Origin: Novosphingobium sp. ST904
GTDB lineage: Bacteria > Pseudomonadota > Alphaproteobacteria > Sphingomonadales > Sphingomonadaceae
Length of the DNA stretch: 39,710 nucleotides
NCBI RefSeq assembly: GCF_001298105.1
Contig: NZ_LGJH01000118.1
Location: forward strand, 1 to 39,710
Direction of reading: 5' to 3'
Shown here: one piece after another, positions 9,889 through 19,077 of the stretch
How the letters are laid out: each line of letters starts with the position of its first letter
Numbering within the stretch: the stretch's first letter is position 1
Notes under the pieces: model-generated
What the model was told of the DNA's origin: nothing
What the model saw: only the letters and a program-made list of their open reading frames with translations
Database searches by the model: none
Position numbers and translations under genes: made by a program

Positions 9889-10998
9889 TCAGCCGTTCCA
9901 TCGTACCGGAAGCCATCGCACGCCAGCCCTGGCACATGCTGATCCCCCTGATGGGACTGGTATCGCTGGGCGCTGCAGTGCTTTATTCGGCGGCAGGCGC
10001 AGCCTCCAGCCTTATGCGCTCAGCCATGTGATGCGCTTCCTGATCTTCCTGGTCATGGCAATCGTCATTTCCCGGTTCGGCCGCGATTTCTTCAGAACGG
10101 TGGCCTATCCGGTCTACGGCGCGATCGTCCTGCTGCTCGTGCTGGTCGAGGCTATCGGCGCCGTGGGCGGCGGCAGCCAGCGCTGGCTCAACCTGGGCTT
10201 CATGACCCTGCAGCCTTCCGAACTCATGAAGCCGCCATCGTTCTCGTGCTCGCGCGTTTCTACGAAACGCTTCCGCATGCAATGACGGCAAGCTGGCGCG
10301 GACTGGTTCCGGCGGGTGTCCTGATCGGAATTCCGGCGCTTTTCGTAATGATCCAGCCAGATCTCGGCACGGCCCTGGCGATCTGCTTCGGCGGCGTGGT
10401 GACGATGTTCCTTGCGGGACTGCCGATCTCCTGGTTCCTCGGGGCCGGCCTGACCGGCGCCATCGCCGCGCCGATCGCGTTCTTCACCCTGCTCCACGAC
10501 TATCAGCGCAACCGCGTGCTCGTGTTCCTCGACCCCGAAAGCGATCCGCTCGGCACCGGCTATCACATCACCCAGTCCAAGATCGCCATCGGCTCGGGCG
10601 GCCTGTTCGGCAAGGGGTTCGGCAATGGCACGCAGAGCCATCTGCAATACCTCCCCGAATCGCATACCGACTTCGTCTTTGCCACGATGGCCGAGGAATG
10701 GGGCATGGCCGGAGGGCTGTTCGTGCTCTTCGTCTTCGCCGTGGTGCTGTCATGGGGTCTGCGCGTCGCGCGAAGTGCACCGGATCGCTTCTCCAGCCTG
10801 CTGGCGGCGGGGATGTCGGCCACGATCTTCTTCTATGTGGCGATCAACCTGATGATGGTCATGGGGCTGGCCCCGGTCGTCGGAATCCCGCTTCCCTTCA
10901 TGAGCCACGGCGGCACCTCCATGCTTACCAACATGATCTGCCTCGGCACGCTTATGGCGGTGAACCGCTGGAATCGGCGCCCCGGTTCAATCTTGTAA
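9885..10998 (+). CDS. rodA: RodA peptidoglycan glycosyltransferase (SEDS), broken by two one-base deletions
   Basis: RodA polymerises glycan strands in partnership with PBP2. The GTG at 9885 overlaps the mrdA stop and follows GGGAGG, so it is the likely start. The first frame gives [20 protein letters not shown]...VLYSAAG and then fails near 9999. The next frame gives [20 protein letters not shown] up to [11 protein letters not shown] and fails near 10232. The third frame gives [16 protein letters not shown], then the SEDS segments [42 protein letters not shown] and [17 protein letters not shown] to the stop. Inserting one base at each site yields one 371-residue protein of normal size. Two defects in a gene usually needed for rod growth argue for sequencing error. 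If real, the gene is inactive. Confidence 0.92.
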
Positions 10999-11109
10999 AA
11001 TTCTTGAATTTTCCCCTTCCCATCCTGAAAACACACGCTATAGGGGCCTCTCCGCCGCCGGATGGTCGGGCTCGCAAGGCCTGACACGGCAGCCCAGGTC
11101 AGGGTATGT

Positions 11110-11185
<76 letters not shown>

Positions 11186-11273
11186 TTTCCTTCCCCTGCA
11201 GTCCTGACACAGCCCCCGCTTCAACGCGCGGTGCCTTCCAGGCCCCTCTCCCCGAATCATTCAGTCAGCCGGG

Positions 11274-11527
11274 TCAGCACCCGCGAGACTTGTCGTGGTC
11301 ATTGTGGCTGCTCCCGTGTTCATGGCCCTTGTCCGGGCGGCCATTACCCCAATGGTATTTATCGCGCCCTTGAGCGGGCCGGGACGGAACGGGGATTTCC
11401 CGAATCGTTCCTGCGCATAGGACGATTTCCCGAAGGTGCTCCCATAAGCCTTGGTGCCGGCATTGGCCTGGGCCGATGCCGACAGCGCAAGGCCCAGGGC
11501 CATTGCAGCGATCACTGTTTTCTTCAT
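11274..11527 (-). CDS. small secreted protein with His-rich tail, probably frameshifted
   Basis: An ATG at 11527 begins a clear Sec signal peptide (MKKTVIAAMALGLALSASA, QANA cleavage), followed by GTKAYGSTFGKSSYAQERFG and RPGPLKG. In the annotated frame the protein continues as a nondescript tail to 11261. In the next frame, from about 11365 on, it continues DKYHWGNGRPDKGHEHGSS and HNDHDKSRGC, stopping at 11274. The second version looks like a genuine His/Asp-rich periplasmic tail and needs one added base (GGGCGCGAT to GGGCCGCGAT on the coding strand). The joined product would be 84 residues, possibly metal-binding. The signal peptide is firm, the repaired tail plausible and the function unknown. 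Confidence 0.6.
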
Positions 11528-11804
11528 TGCGGTCCCTATCGGAAGATGATGGACACCGGCCAGGCGGGGGCATCCCACGAGGCCGGAATACCATTATCGG
11601 CAGGGCATGGTTTCATCGCGCTTTCGGAAGAACCCTTAGAAGACCGCATAACGCCGGCTTAACGATACCCGGAACCCGCGCGCGAATCAGCGCCGCTGAG
11701 CTGCCTTTACGGCAAGCTTCCTGGTGAATGGCCGCATTTCCGGCCGGGATGTAAACAGGGACATCGGCCTTCACCGCCCTTTCGCGAAGCGATGCTTCCC
11801 CGGA

Positions 11805-12149
11805 TCAGAACCCTGCCGACAGGGTATCCTTGCGCGCACCGCGGATACCGTATGCCTTGTCGAGATCCCCGATCACGCGGCTGCCCAGAGGCGAAAGGAA
11901 CTCGATGCCGACACGGCTCTCGCGAATCCAGCGGACATGCGCAGGGATCGCCTTGAGGTGCGCGATGCGCAGCGCCACGCTCTGGCCCGGCTCGAAATCT
12001 TCCGCGTTGCCGACAATGCAGCACCCGCCCTCGGAAATGTCGGACAGTTCCACAGCGAAGACGTGCCAGCTCGACTTGCGGCACCTCGCGCGCAGCAGGA
12101 CTTCATGACGCTCGCTGAGCCTGTCGCAAAAACCTTCCGTCCGCATCAC
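11805..12149 (-). CDS. PilZ-domain protein (putative cyclic di-GMP binding)
   Basis: This 114-residue single-domain protein carries the PilZ signature: an Arg-rich N-terminal part (ERHEVLLRARCR, standing in for RxxxR) and DISEGG (D37) as the (D/N)xSxxG motif. Strands such as VALRIAHLKAIPAHVRWIRESRVGIEFL follow. PilZ proteins bind cyclic di-GMP and alter motility, exopolysaccharide or envelope processes. No output domain is attached, so it would act by contacting a partner. It lies 49 bp downstream of the lipoprotein gene on the same strand and may be the distal gene of the tam operon. Confidence 0.75.
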   Translation of the reverse strand: MMRTEGFCDRLSERHEVLLRARCRKSSWHVFAVELSDISEGGCCIVGNAEDFEPGQSVALRIAHLKAIPAHVRWIRESRVGIEFLSPLGSRVIGDLDKAYGIRGARKDTLSAGF

Positions 12150-12198
12150 CGCCCCTGATCCTACCGATGGAGCGGATCACTAGCAGCGACAGGTAAAT

Positions 12199-12402
12199 CT
12201 ACGGTTGCGATACAGGAACTGGCCGAGGCGAAGCGCCGGCTTCTCCGGGCGGAGTTCCGGTACCCGCTATCTGGGCATCGATATCCTTCGCGGTCTCGCC
12301 GATCTTCTTGCTGGCGGTCTCATACCGCTCATCGAAACTCGGCTCCCGGTGGCAGGCGGAAAGCGCCAGGATCGCCACCAGGAGAAGGCTGCAACGGCGC
12401 AT
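12199..12402 (-). CDS. small lipoprotein
   Basis: This 67-residue product begins MRRCSLLLVAILALSAC, a lipoprotein signal with the lipobox LSAC. A short helical segment (FDERYETASKKIGETAKDIDAQI) and a Gly/Pro-rich end follow. The ATG at 12402 overlaps the tamB stop (TGATG), which favours this start over in-frame codons upstream and indicates co-transcription with tamA-tamB. No known family was recognised. Confidence 0.75.
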   Translation of the reverse strand: MRRCSLLLVAILALSACHREPSFDERYETASKKIGETAKDIDAQIAGTGTPPGEAGASPRPVPVSQP

Positions 12403-15400
12403 CAATAATCCTTCTTGATGCGCACGTTTAGGCTGTTGACGCCCGATCCGCCGGCCTGGCTGAGAACCGACAGCCACTTGGTCACGCTGACTTCGAGCTG
12501 CGTGGCGGTGAAGCCGCGCGCGTCAGTGATAAGCTCCACGTAGATGTCATCGGTGAGGTACTGGCCTGCCGCCAGCGCCGTCCCGCGTCCGCTCGCTTCG
12601 TCGGGGCTGAGAATCCGCAGCCGGTCGATCCCCGCGGCAGACCGCAGCTTGCCGAGCGGGTTGATCCCGCCGCCGGTGGCCCGCAACGAATTGAGCGACG
12701 ATGCAAGCTGCACCGCCTGGATCGCGGAGAGGTTTGCGATCGAACTGCCGAACAGAATGCGCGAAAGAACCTCGTCATCAGGCAGGCTGGGATCGGAACT
12801 GAAATCGATCTGCGGGTTGTAGGCCCGGCCGCTGACTGAAACGGTTACGTCGATATCGTCGATCGTCTCCGTGGCGGTGATGGCCACGGTAGGGTCGATC
12901 GTCTGACCGCCGTTGAACGAGATGAGACCGTCGGAAAGTTCGAAGGAACGACCCGCGAAGCCCAGAGTACCGCGCACGAGCTTGACCTCGCCCGCCATGC
13001 TCGGCGCCGAACTGGTTCCGCTCAGGCGGAAATCTGCGCTCCACTCGGATTCCAGCCCCATGCCCGAGACATAAAGCTTTTCGGGCGCCTTGAGATGAAG
13101 ATCCAGCCGGACCGAGGAAAACGCGCTCGACATCGGCACGGCGGGCTCGTCGCCAGTGACGCGCATCGGGCCGGAACGCGGCTTGAAGCGCACCCCGGTG
13201 AGATGCGGCACTTCCACAGCGCCCTGGCGGACGATCTCGTAACGGGTTTCGGGAAGCCGCAAGTCACCGCTCAGAAGCGGTGTCTCGCCCGCACGCTTGG
13301 TGAGGTTGAGCGTGCCCGTCGCACTGGCGGAAAGAGAATCGCTGCGCGCCAACCTTGCCCGGTCGAGCTTGACGTCGAGATCCATCGGATAGCCGGCATC
13401 AGCCGCCAAGCTGAGACGACCGCTCGCGCTGACCGTGCCGCTGCCGGCATTGGCGTTAAGCGAGGTCAGCTCGAAGGAATTGCCGTTGAACTTGCCGTCC
13501 AGCGTCATGTTGCTGAGCCGGGTTCCATAGGCCTGATATTCGTAAGTAAGATCCTTGCCCTTCACCAGGCCGGTTATGCAGGGATCGGTAAGGCGGCAGG
13601 AGAAATCCGCCGCCACGCCAACCGATCCGGTGAGCGTCTGCCCCGGCTGTCCCGCGAAGGAAAACAGCGTGTCGGCAGGACCATTGTAGCGGATGCCACC
13701 ACCCAGCGGCGCCTGGAACAGGCGCGTGCTCCAAGCCCCCTCGCCCGGCGGCAACGGTCGCAGGCTGGCGACCATGCGGCCGATCACGCTGCCCTGCTTG
13801 CGGAACACCGCCCTCGCCTCCCCGCCATCGGGTAGGAGCTTGCCAACGAAGTTGATGTCGACCGGCTGGCTTACCGTGCTCGAACTGGTTCGGGTGAAAT
13901 TGACAAGGCTCATGCGTGCGTCGGCGCGCGGGAAGGCCGTGGAACTGGCCTGTTCGAAATCGAAGCTGCCGCTGGCCTTGCCGCCCAGGCCATAGCCGGG
14001 AACGAATGCATTGATGAGCCCGACATCGACGTTCTCAAGCCGGCTCTGGATTTTCATGCCGGCGCCGTAAGTACCGGCGACCTTTGCCGTGCCCTGTCCG
14101 AAACCTATGGTGGTGGGCAGGAGTTCGTAGCCGCCGTCCTTGGGCAGGATCCGTGCCGGAGACTGCGTCTTGAGGGTAAGGCCACGTACCTTGCCCTCCA
14201 GCGCCACGCGCCAGAGTTCAGGGGCAAGATCGGCGTTAAGCGCGACCCGGAACGGAACGCCGCTGACGCCTTCCACAAGACCCTTCGCCTTGCCGCGCCC
14301 ATCGCGATAATCCACGAGGACACGCGCCGCAGCGAGATTGAAGGCGCCGATGGTCGTGCCCGCAATCTGCGCATCGGCGACGACTGCAGGCTGGTCATAC
14401 AGCACGGCGCGGCCGTCGATGATCGCTGAACCGATCGTGAGATTGGCGGGTCCAGCGAAGACCGCATCCTTGGCGCGCAAGTTGAAGTCGACAGCCTGGT
14501 ACTTGCCCTCGGCGTCCAGCCTCAGCGCACCGCCGATGCCGTTGCCCTTGGCGGTCAATTCGCCCGCGAACGGGCCGGAGGCGGTCTGCACCATTCGCCC
14601 AGCGAAATCGACGCCCGAAAGGTTGGCGCTGTTGATGTCTACCGCCATCTGCTTGCCGAGCCCCAGCGAGACATCGGCCTTGAGCGGGCCGTAATCGGTG
14701 TCCCCGGTCATGTCGAAGCGATAGCCGCCACGAATGCCGGTGATCCCTGCATCGAGGTTGGCAAGACCGATCCCGAGGCCCGGACGTTCCGCCGTGACAT
14801 GCGCATCGGGGTTTGCGATCGTGCCCGTCACGCGCACGCCGATAGCGCCGTAACGGGTGGAACTGCCACGCGCGGCCAGCGATATGCGGCCATTGGGCGA
14901 CCAGCTTCCCTGCCCGCCCTGGACCTTGAGTTCGGGCGCGTTGAGCTGCAGCGAGGAAAAGCGCACGACGCCGTCCGGCCCATAATGAACGCGTGAGGAT
15001 GCCGCGAAATTGCCGCCCAGATAGGTCTGGAGGCTCTCGTTCAGAAGCTTGGTCGAACGCGCACGCACGGTCCCGTCCAGCGCGAAGCCACTGCCTTCGC
15101 TCTTCAGGTCCATGTTGGTGCGGATGTTGAAGATGCCGACGCTGTCCAGCCGGTAATTGTCGATCTTGCCGTCAATGGCGCCGGTGTAGAAACCCTTGGC
15201 GACGTCCGCCACCAGGATCAGCCCGGCATCGATACGATCGGATTTCAGCCGCATGTTGTCCGACAGCACGCGCGTCCCGTCGATGGCGAGATCGCCGTTC
15301 AGCGTGACGTTGGCGAGCGAACCGCCTGCAACCGTGTCCAGCCCCGTCACCCGCTGCACGCGTGCGGACACCGGGATCAGAATCTTGTCTGCATCCACGC

Positions 15401-16658
15401 GCGCCGCGCCGCTGGCGGACAGGCGCTCGAGCCCCATGTCGTTCATGACCACGCGGGCGGCATTGATGCGATAGGCAACCTTCGGCGTGGTGAACGCACC
15501 GTCAAGCGCGAGGGCCGCGGTCAGGCCCGAACCGCTGAGGTTCGGCGCCAGCGCTGCCGGCTTGAGCAGGGCGAAGTTCAGCTTCAGGTCCTGGAAACTG
15601 TTGTTGGAAAGGTCGATCACCCCGTCCGGGGTCAGCGTGAAGGCATCGCTCCAGACCCTACCGGTCAGCGTCGCGCGCCGTTCGGCCAATGCCGCCGTTA
15701 CATCGAGGTTGGTGATCGGGCCAAGCAGGCTTGCGGTCGGCCCCGTGAGCAGCCGCGCGACACGCGTTGGCCCCTTGATCGCGAATGTTCCTTTCCGCGC
15801 GGTCAGCGCCAGCCGGGCCAGTTCGCCATCACCGAGATCGGCATCGAACTGACCGTTCCACGCCTTCCAGTCGCCCTTGCCGCCCAGCTTGAGCCGCAGC
15901 GGCTGCTTGAGCCCGCCCAGCGCAGCGATGACCCCACCGGTCGGGGCATCAAGGTCAACGTCGATCGCCAGCCGGTTCTTGGCAGGCACCGCGTCTAGCA
16001 GCAGGTTGAAGCGGTCCCCGCCTTCCTTGCCCTCGATCGCAATCGTGCCGCCCTTGGCCGACACTTGCGCGCGGCCATCGGAAATGTGCGCCTTCCCGTC
16101 GATGGTGACGATACGGCGATTGCCGGAAACCGGCGGCTCCGAAATGAAGCGGTCGATCCGCAACACGCCCACGTCCACGTCAAGGTCGGGAAGCAGCGGT
16201 TCGTTGCTGGGCGGCGTTGGCCTGAACTTGGGGACACGCCGCAGGATCATCCGCTGCGCCGTGGCGCTGCGCACGTCCACATGGTTTTCGAGATAGGCGA
16301 AGGGGCGCCAGTCCACATCGATTTCGGGCGAAAACAGGAATTCGCCCTGCGGATCGCTGACGGAAAGATCGTGCAAGGTCATGCGCTTGTAGAGCGAACC
16401 CTCGATCCTGCCGACCTTGATCCTCATGCCGTTCTGGAACTGCAGTCCCGCGATCTGTTCGGCCACGAAACGGTGACCCGGCCCGGTATCGATGCCGAAG
16501 ATGACCGCCGCGACCAATACGATCACGCCGAGCACCAGCCCGACCACCGTCTTGAGCACGCGAATGCGCAGGCGGCGTCCGAGCGTGGGACGCGGCTTGC
16601 CGTTCTCGACCGGCGCTTCGGGCTCGTCGGCCGGGATCATGGTGTCTTCTTCCGACAT
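12402..16658 (-). CDS. tamB: translocation and assembly module protein TamB
   Basis: This giant 1418-residue inner-membrane-anchored periplasmic protein has a basic N-terminus and one transmembrane helix at about residues 34-56 (TVVGLVLGVIVLVAAVIFG). A long beta-rich body follows (AsmA/TamB-like groove fold, many LxLDAxG-type repeats). The conserved C-terminal TamB (DUF490) domain contains the segments FDVTVSVSGRAYNPQIDFSS-like, LPDDEVLSRILFG and GRGTALAAGQYLTDDIYVEL. TamB proteins bridge the inner membrane to TamA and are implicated in phospholipid transport to, and protein insertion in, the outer membrane. The start overlaps the tamA stop, the standard tamA-tamB arrangement. Confidence 0.93.
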   Translation of the reverse strand: MSEEDTMIPADEPEAPVENGKPRPTLGRRLRIRVLKTVVGLVLGVIVLVAAVIFGIDTGPGHRFVAEQIAGLQFQNGMRIKVGRIEGSLYKRMTLHDLSVSDPQGEFLFSPEIDVDWRPFAYLENHVDVRSATAQRMILRRVPKFRPTPPSNEPLLPDLDVDVGVLRIDRFISEPPVSGNRRIVTIDGKAHISDGRAQVSAKGGTIAIEGKEGGDRFNLLLDAVPAKNRLAIDVDLDAPTGGVIAALGGLKQPLRLKLGGKGDWKAWNGQFDADLGDGELARLALTARKGTFAIKGPTRVARLLTGPTASLLGPITNLDVTAALAERRATLTGRVWSDAFTLTPDGVIDLSNNSFQDLKLNFALLKPAALAPNLSGSGLTAALALDGAFTTPKVAYRINAARVVMNDMGLERLSASGAARVDADKILIPVSARVQRVTGLDTVAGGSLANVTLNGDLAIDGTRVLSDNMRLKSDRIDAGLILVADVAKGFYTGAIDGKIDNYRLDSVGIFNIRTNMDLKSEGSGFALDGTVRARSTKLLNESLQTYLGGNFAASSRVHYGPDGVVRFSSLQLNAPELKVQGGQGSWSPNGRISLAARGSSTRYGAIGVRVTGTIANPDAHVTAERPGLGIGLANLDAGITGIRGGYRFDMTGDTDYGPLKADVSLGLGKQMAVDINSANLSGVDFAGRMVQTASGPFAGELTAKGNGIGGALRLDAEGKYQAVDFNLRAKDAVFAGPANLTIGSAIIDGRAVLYDQPAVVADAQIAGTTIGAFNLAAARVLVDYRDGRGKAKGLVEGVSGVPFRVALNADLAPELWRVALEGKVRGLTLKTQSPARILPKDGGYELLPTTIGFGQGTAKVAGTYGAGMKIQSRLENVDVGLINAFVPGYGLGGKASGSFDFEQASSTAFPRADARMSLVNFTRTSSSTVSQPVDINFVGKLLPDGGEARAVFRKQGSVIGRMVASLRPLPPGEGAWSTRLFQAPLGGGIRYNGPADTLFSFAGQPGQTLTGSVGVAADFSCRLTDPCITGLVKGKDLTYEYQAYGTRLSNMTLDGKFNGNSFELTSLNANAGSGTVSASGRLSLAADAGYPMDLDVKLDRARLARSDSLSASATGTLNLTKRAGETPLLSGDLRLPETRYEIVRQGAVEVPHLTGVRFKPRSGPMRVTGDEPAVPMSSAFSSVRLDLHLKAPEKLYVSGMGLESEWSADFRLSGTSSAPSMAGEVKLVRGTLGFAGRSFELSDGLISFNGGQTIDPTVAITATETIDDIDVTVSVSGRAYNPQIDFSSDPSLPDDEVLSRILFGSSIANLSAIQAVQLASSLNSLRATGGGINPLGKLRSAAGIDRLRILSPDEASGRGTALAAGQYLTDDIYVELITDARGFTATQLEVSVTKWLSVLSQAGGSGVNSLNVRIKKDY

Positions 16659-18970
16659 CAGAATGCCTGCCCAATCGAAACGTAGAGGTTGAAGCGCGAT
16701 TCACCCGGTTGCCGGGCAATCGGAGTCGCGATGTCGAGGCGCACGGGGCCGAAGTTGGTGTAGAAACGGCCGCCAAGACCCACGCCGTAGCGCAAGTTGT
16801 TGAACTGCGGCATCGTCTCCCGATAGGCCTGCCCCGCGTCGACGAATGCCACCACGCCGTAATTGCCGAAGCGATAGCGCGCCTCGACCGAACCTTCGTT
16901 GAGACTGCGCCCACCTACGGCGGTACCGTCTGCCGCCTGTTCGCCAAGCGCCTGGTAGGCATAGCCGCGAACGGAGCCACCGCCGCCTGCATAAAGCCTG
17001 CGTGACGGCGCAATGTCGAACAGGCCAGCGCCCTGGATCGTACCGAAGCGCACACGGCCGGCGAGAACGAGGCTGTCCGTCACCGGGTAATAGGCCGAAG
17101 CATCTACCCGCGCGCGGACATAGGGGTCAAAGCCGTTGCGCACGGTGGCTTCGGGCTGGATCAGCGTGGTCAGGCGGTAACCCTTGGTCGGATCGAGCAG
17201 GCTGTCCGTCTGGTCGAGCCCGATCTGGCCGTTCACGCCTGCGACGTAATAGAGCTTGCGGTCGCGGTTGCCGGTCGTGCGATTATAGTCGGTTTCCGCC
17301 GTTCCCAGCATTTCGATGCCGAATGCGTAAGTGTACTTCTTTTGCCAGATCGGCGTGGAATCGCGCGCGATACGCGCTGCGATGCGGCCGGTGTAGGCAC
17401 TGTAGGCGTCGTAGTCGTTGTGGAAGGCCTCGGCCACCAGTTCGAACGTCCGGTCTCGCTTGCCCGAATTGGAACGACGGAAGGTCACGCCCGCGCCCTG
17501 CTGCCGGGTACCGGCTATGGCCTTGGCGATCAGCGCGCCTTCCGGCGGGAACATGTTGCGATGTGTCCAGGTTGCCTGGGCGGTGATGCCCTCGCCCGTG
17601 GCATAGCCCAGAGAACCGGCGATCGTGCGTGGCGGCCCGGCATCCTGCTGGACGTTCAGCGTCACGTATTCCGTACCGTCGCCAACTGCCTCGCCGGTCT
17701 TGCGCGGCTCGACCGAAACGGTGGAGAACAGGCTCGTCGCCACCAGCGCCTTGCGCAGGTCGTCCACCTTTCGGCTGTCATAAAGTTCGCCGCGCTTGAA
17801 ACGGGCGAGTACGCCAACATGTTCGGCATCAAAGGCCAGGTCGCCCGAAGTGGTGAAACCGCCGAACCGACCGCGCGGGCCGACGTCGACAGGCAGCGTG
17901 TAGACGCCGTCGGCGCTTTCCTGATCGAGCAGGATGTCACGGTCACCCACCTTAGCGAAGGCATAGCCGTTTTCAGGCAGCGCCAACGCGACTTGCGCTT
18001 CGGCACCCTGAACGCGCTGGGCGACGATCGGCTCACCGACCTTGATGGAAAGGTTCCGGGCGATCAGGTCCGCCGGCACTGTCGGATCGGCCTTCACCAC
18101 GATATCGGAGAAAGTATAGCGCTTGCCCGGTGCCACCGAAACGACCGCGACCAGCCCGCCTTCGGCCGCCGGTTCGATGCGGGTGTTCACCACGGGCGAA
18201 TACCAGCCCTCGGACGCCAGCACGGTCTGCATCAGCGCGCTGTCTTCGGTGAGCCGGGCATTGAGCATCGCCACGTTCGCCGCCTTGCCGCCGCCCTTCT
18301 TCAGGGCGGAAAGCGACCGGAACTCGCTGCGCATGTCCGTTTCGGTCTCGTCGTCAGCGGTCGCCAGCCCGTCGATCCGGATTTCGTAAGCGACTTCAAC
18401 GTCCTTGGTATCTTCTTTCTTTTCCGCGAACTGGACGGGCGTCACCTCGAACTGGTCGATCGCGGGCAGCGGCGCGTTCAGTTCAGCATCGCGAACCGGC
18501 GCATCGCCGATCTCCTCGGTCGTATCGCCATCCGACAGGGCTGGATTGCCGAGCGGAGCAGACTGGCCTTCCCGCGGCTTGGCATCGGTCTGTTCGCTCG
18601 CCATGCGGCGCTCGAACGCCTCGATCGATTCCAGCGGCTTGTCGAGTTCCGAATCGTCCTGCGGATCCAGCCTGGGGATCGCCTTGTTGAATTCGTCATC
18701 GGGGATGATCGTCTTCACTTCCGGCAGCGGCAGGTTTGCAGGCGGAGCCGGCACGACGATCTTGCCGGCCTGAACCCCGTCATCTTCGATCGCCGGGGAC
18801 GCAGCAGGCGAGGCCGGAGCGGGCGCTGCAGCTTGCGGCTGCACGGCGCTACTGTCCTGCGCATGCACAGGCGCTGCCGACAGGGCCAGCAGGATGGAAA
18901 TGGTGGCAAGTCCCGCACCGTCGCGCAGCGAAAGGGAACAAGCCGGCTTCTGAGAGATTAGCCAAGGCAT
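16658..18970 (-). CDS. tamA: TamA, outer-membrane BamA-family protein with long N-terminal linker
   Basis: This protein has 770 residues from ATG 18970. A signal peptide ends at PVHA (about residue 37). The next 150 or so residues are a Pro/Ala/acidic low-complexity stretch (APAPASPAASPAIEDDG) not found in the roughly 577-residue E. coli TamA. POTRA-like domains follow from about 190 (VAYEIRIDGLATAD; GKRYTFSDIVV; FARFKRGELYDSRKVDDLRKAL-type). A C-terminal 16-strand Omp85 barrel has RRLYAGGGGSVRGYAYQALG (the conserved loop-6 RGY motif) and a terminal phenylalanine (SIGQAF). It forms the outer-membrane partner of TamB, whose gene overlaps its stop. An upstream in-frame start at 19009 would extend past the signal peptide and is less likely. 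Confidence 0.92.
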   Translation of the reverse strand: MPWLISQKPACSLSLRDGAGLATISILLALSAAPVHAQDSSAVQPQAAAPAPASPAASPAIEDDGVQAGKIVVPAPPANLPLPEVKTIIPDDEFNKAIPRLDPQDDSELDKPLESIEAFERRMASEQTDAKPREGQSAPLGNPALSDGDTTEEIGDAPVRDAELNAPLPAIDQFEVTPVQFAEKKEDTKDVEVAYEIRIDGLATADDETETDMRSEFRSLSALKKGGGKAANVAMLNARLTEDSALMQTVLASEGWYSPVVNTRIEPAAEGGLVAVVSVAPGKRYTFSDIVVKADPTVPADLIARNLSIKVGEPIVAQRVQGAEAQVALALPENGYAFAKVGDRDILLDQESADGVYTLPVDVGPRGRFGGFTTSGDLAFDAEHVGVLARFKRGELYDSRKVDDLRKALVATSLFSTVSVEPRKTGEAVGDGTEYVTLNVQQDAGPPRTIAGSLGYATGEGITAQATWTHRNMFPPEGALIAKAIAGTRQQGAGVTFRRSNSGKRDRTFELVAEAFHNDYDAYSAYTGRIAARIARDSTPIWQKKYTYAFGIEMLGTAETDYNRTTGNRDRKLYYVAGVNGQIGLDQTDSLLDPTKGYRLTTLIQPEATVRNGFDPYVRARVDASAYYPVTDSLVLAGRVRFGTIQGAGLFDIAPSRRLYAGGGGSVRGYAYQALGEQAADGTAVGGRSLNEGSVEARYRFGNYGVVAFVDAGQAYRETMPQFNNLRYGVGLGGRFYTNFGPVRLDIATPIARQPGESRFNLYVSIGQAF

Positions 18971-19077
18971 GAGCAGCGCGATGTAACACCCCCTGTCGAG
19001 TATGGGCAACAGGCCCCCTCGTGGATTACCCTATCGCATTGCAACAGCGAAAGTTCCCTGTCGCAAGTGGGTTTGTA

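Noticed and set aside
17342..18961. Open frame of 539 codons on the plus strand
   Set aside because: It is antisense to tamA, with Arg/Gly/Asp-biased composition and no recognisable domain.
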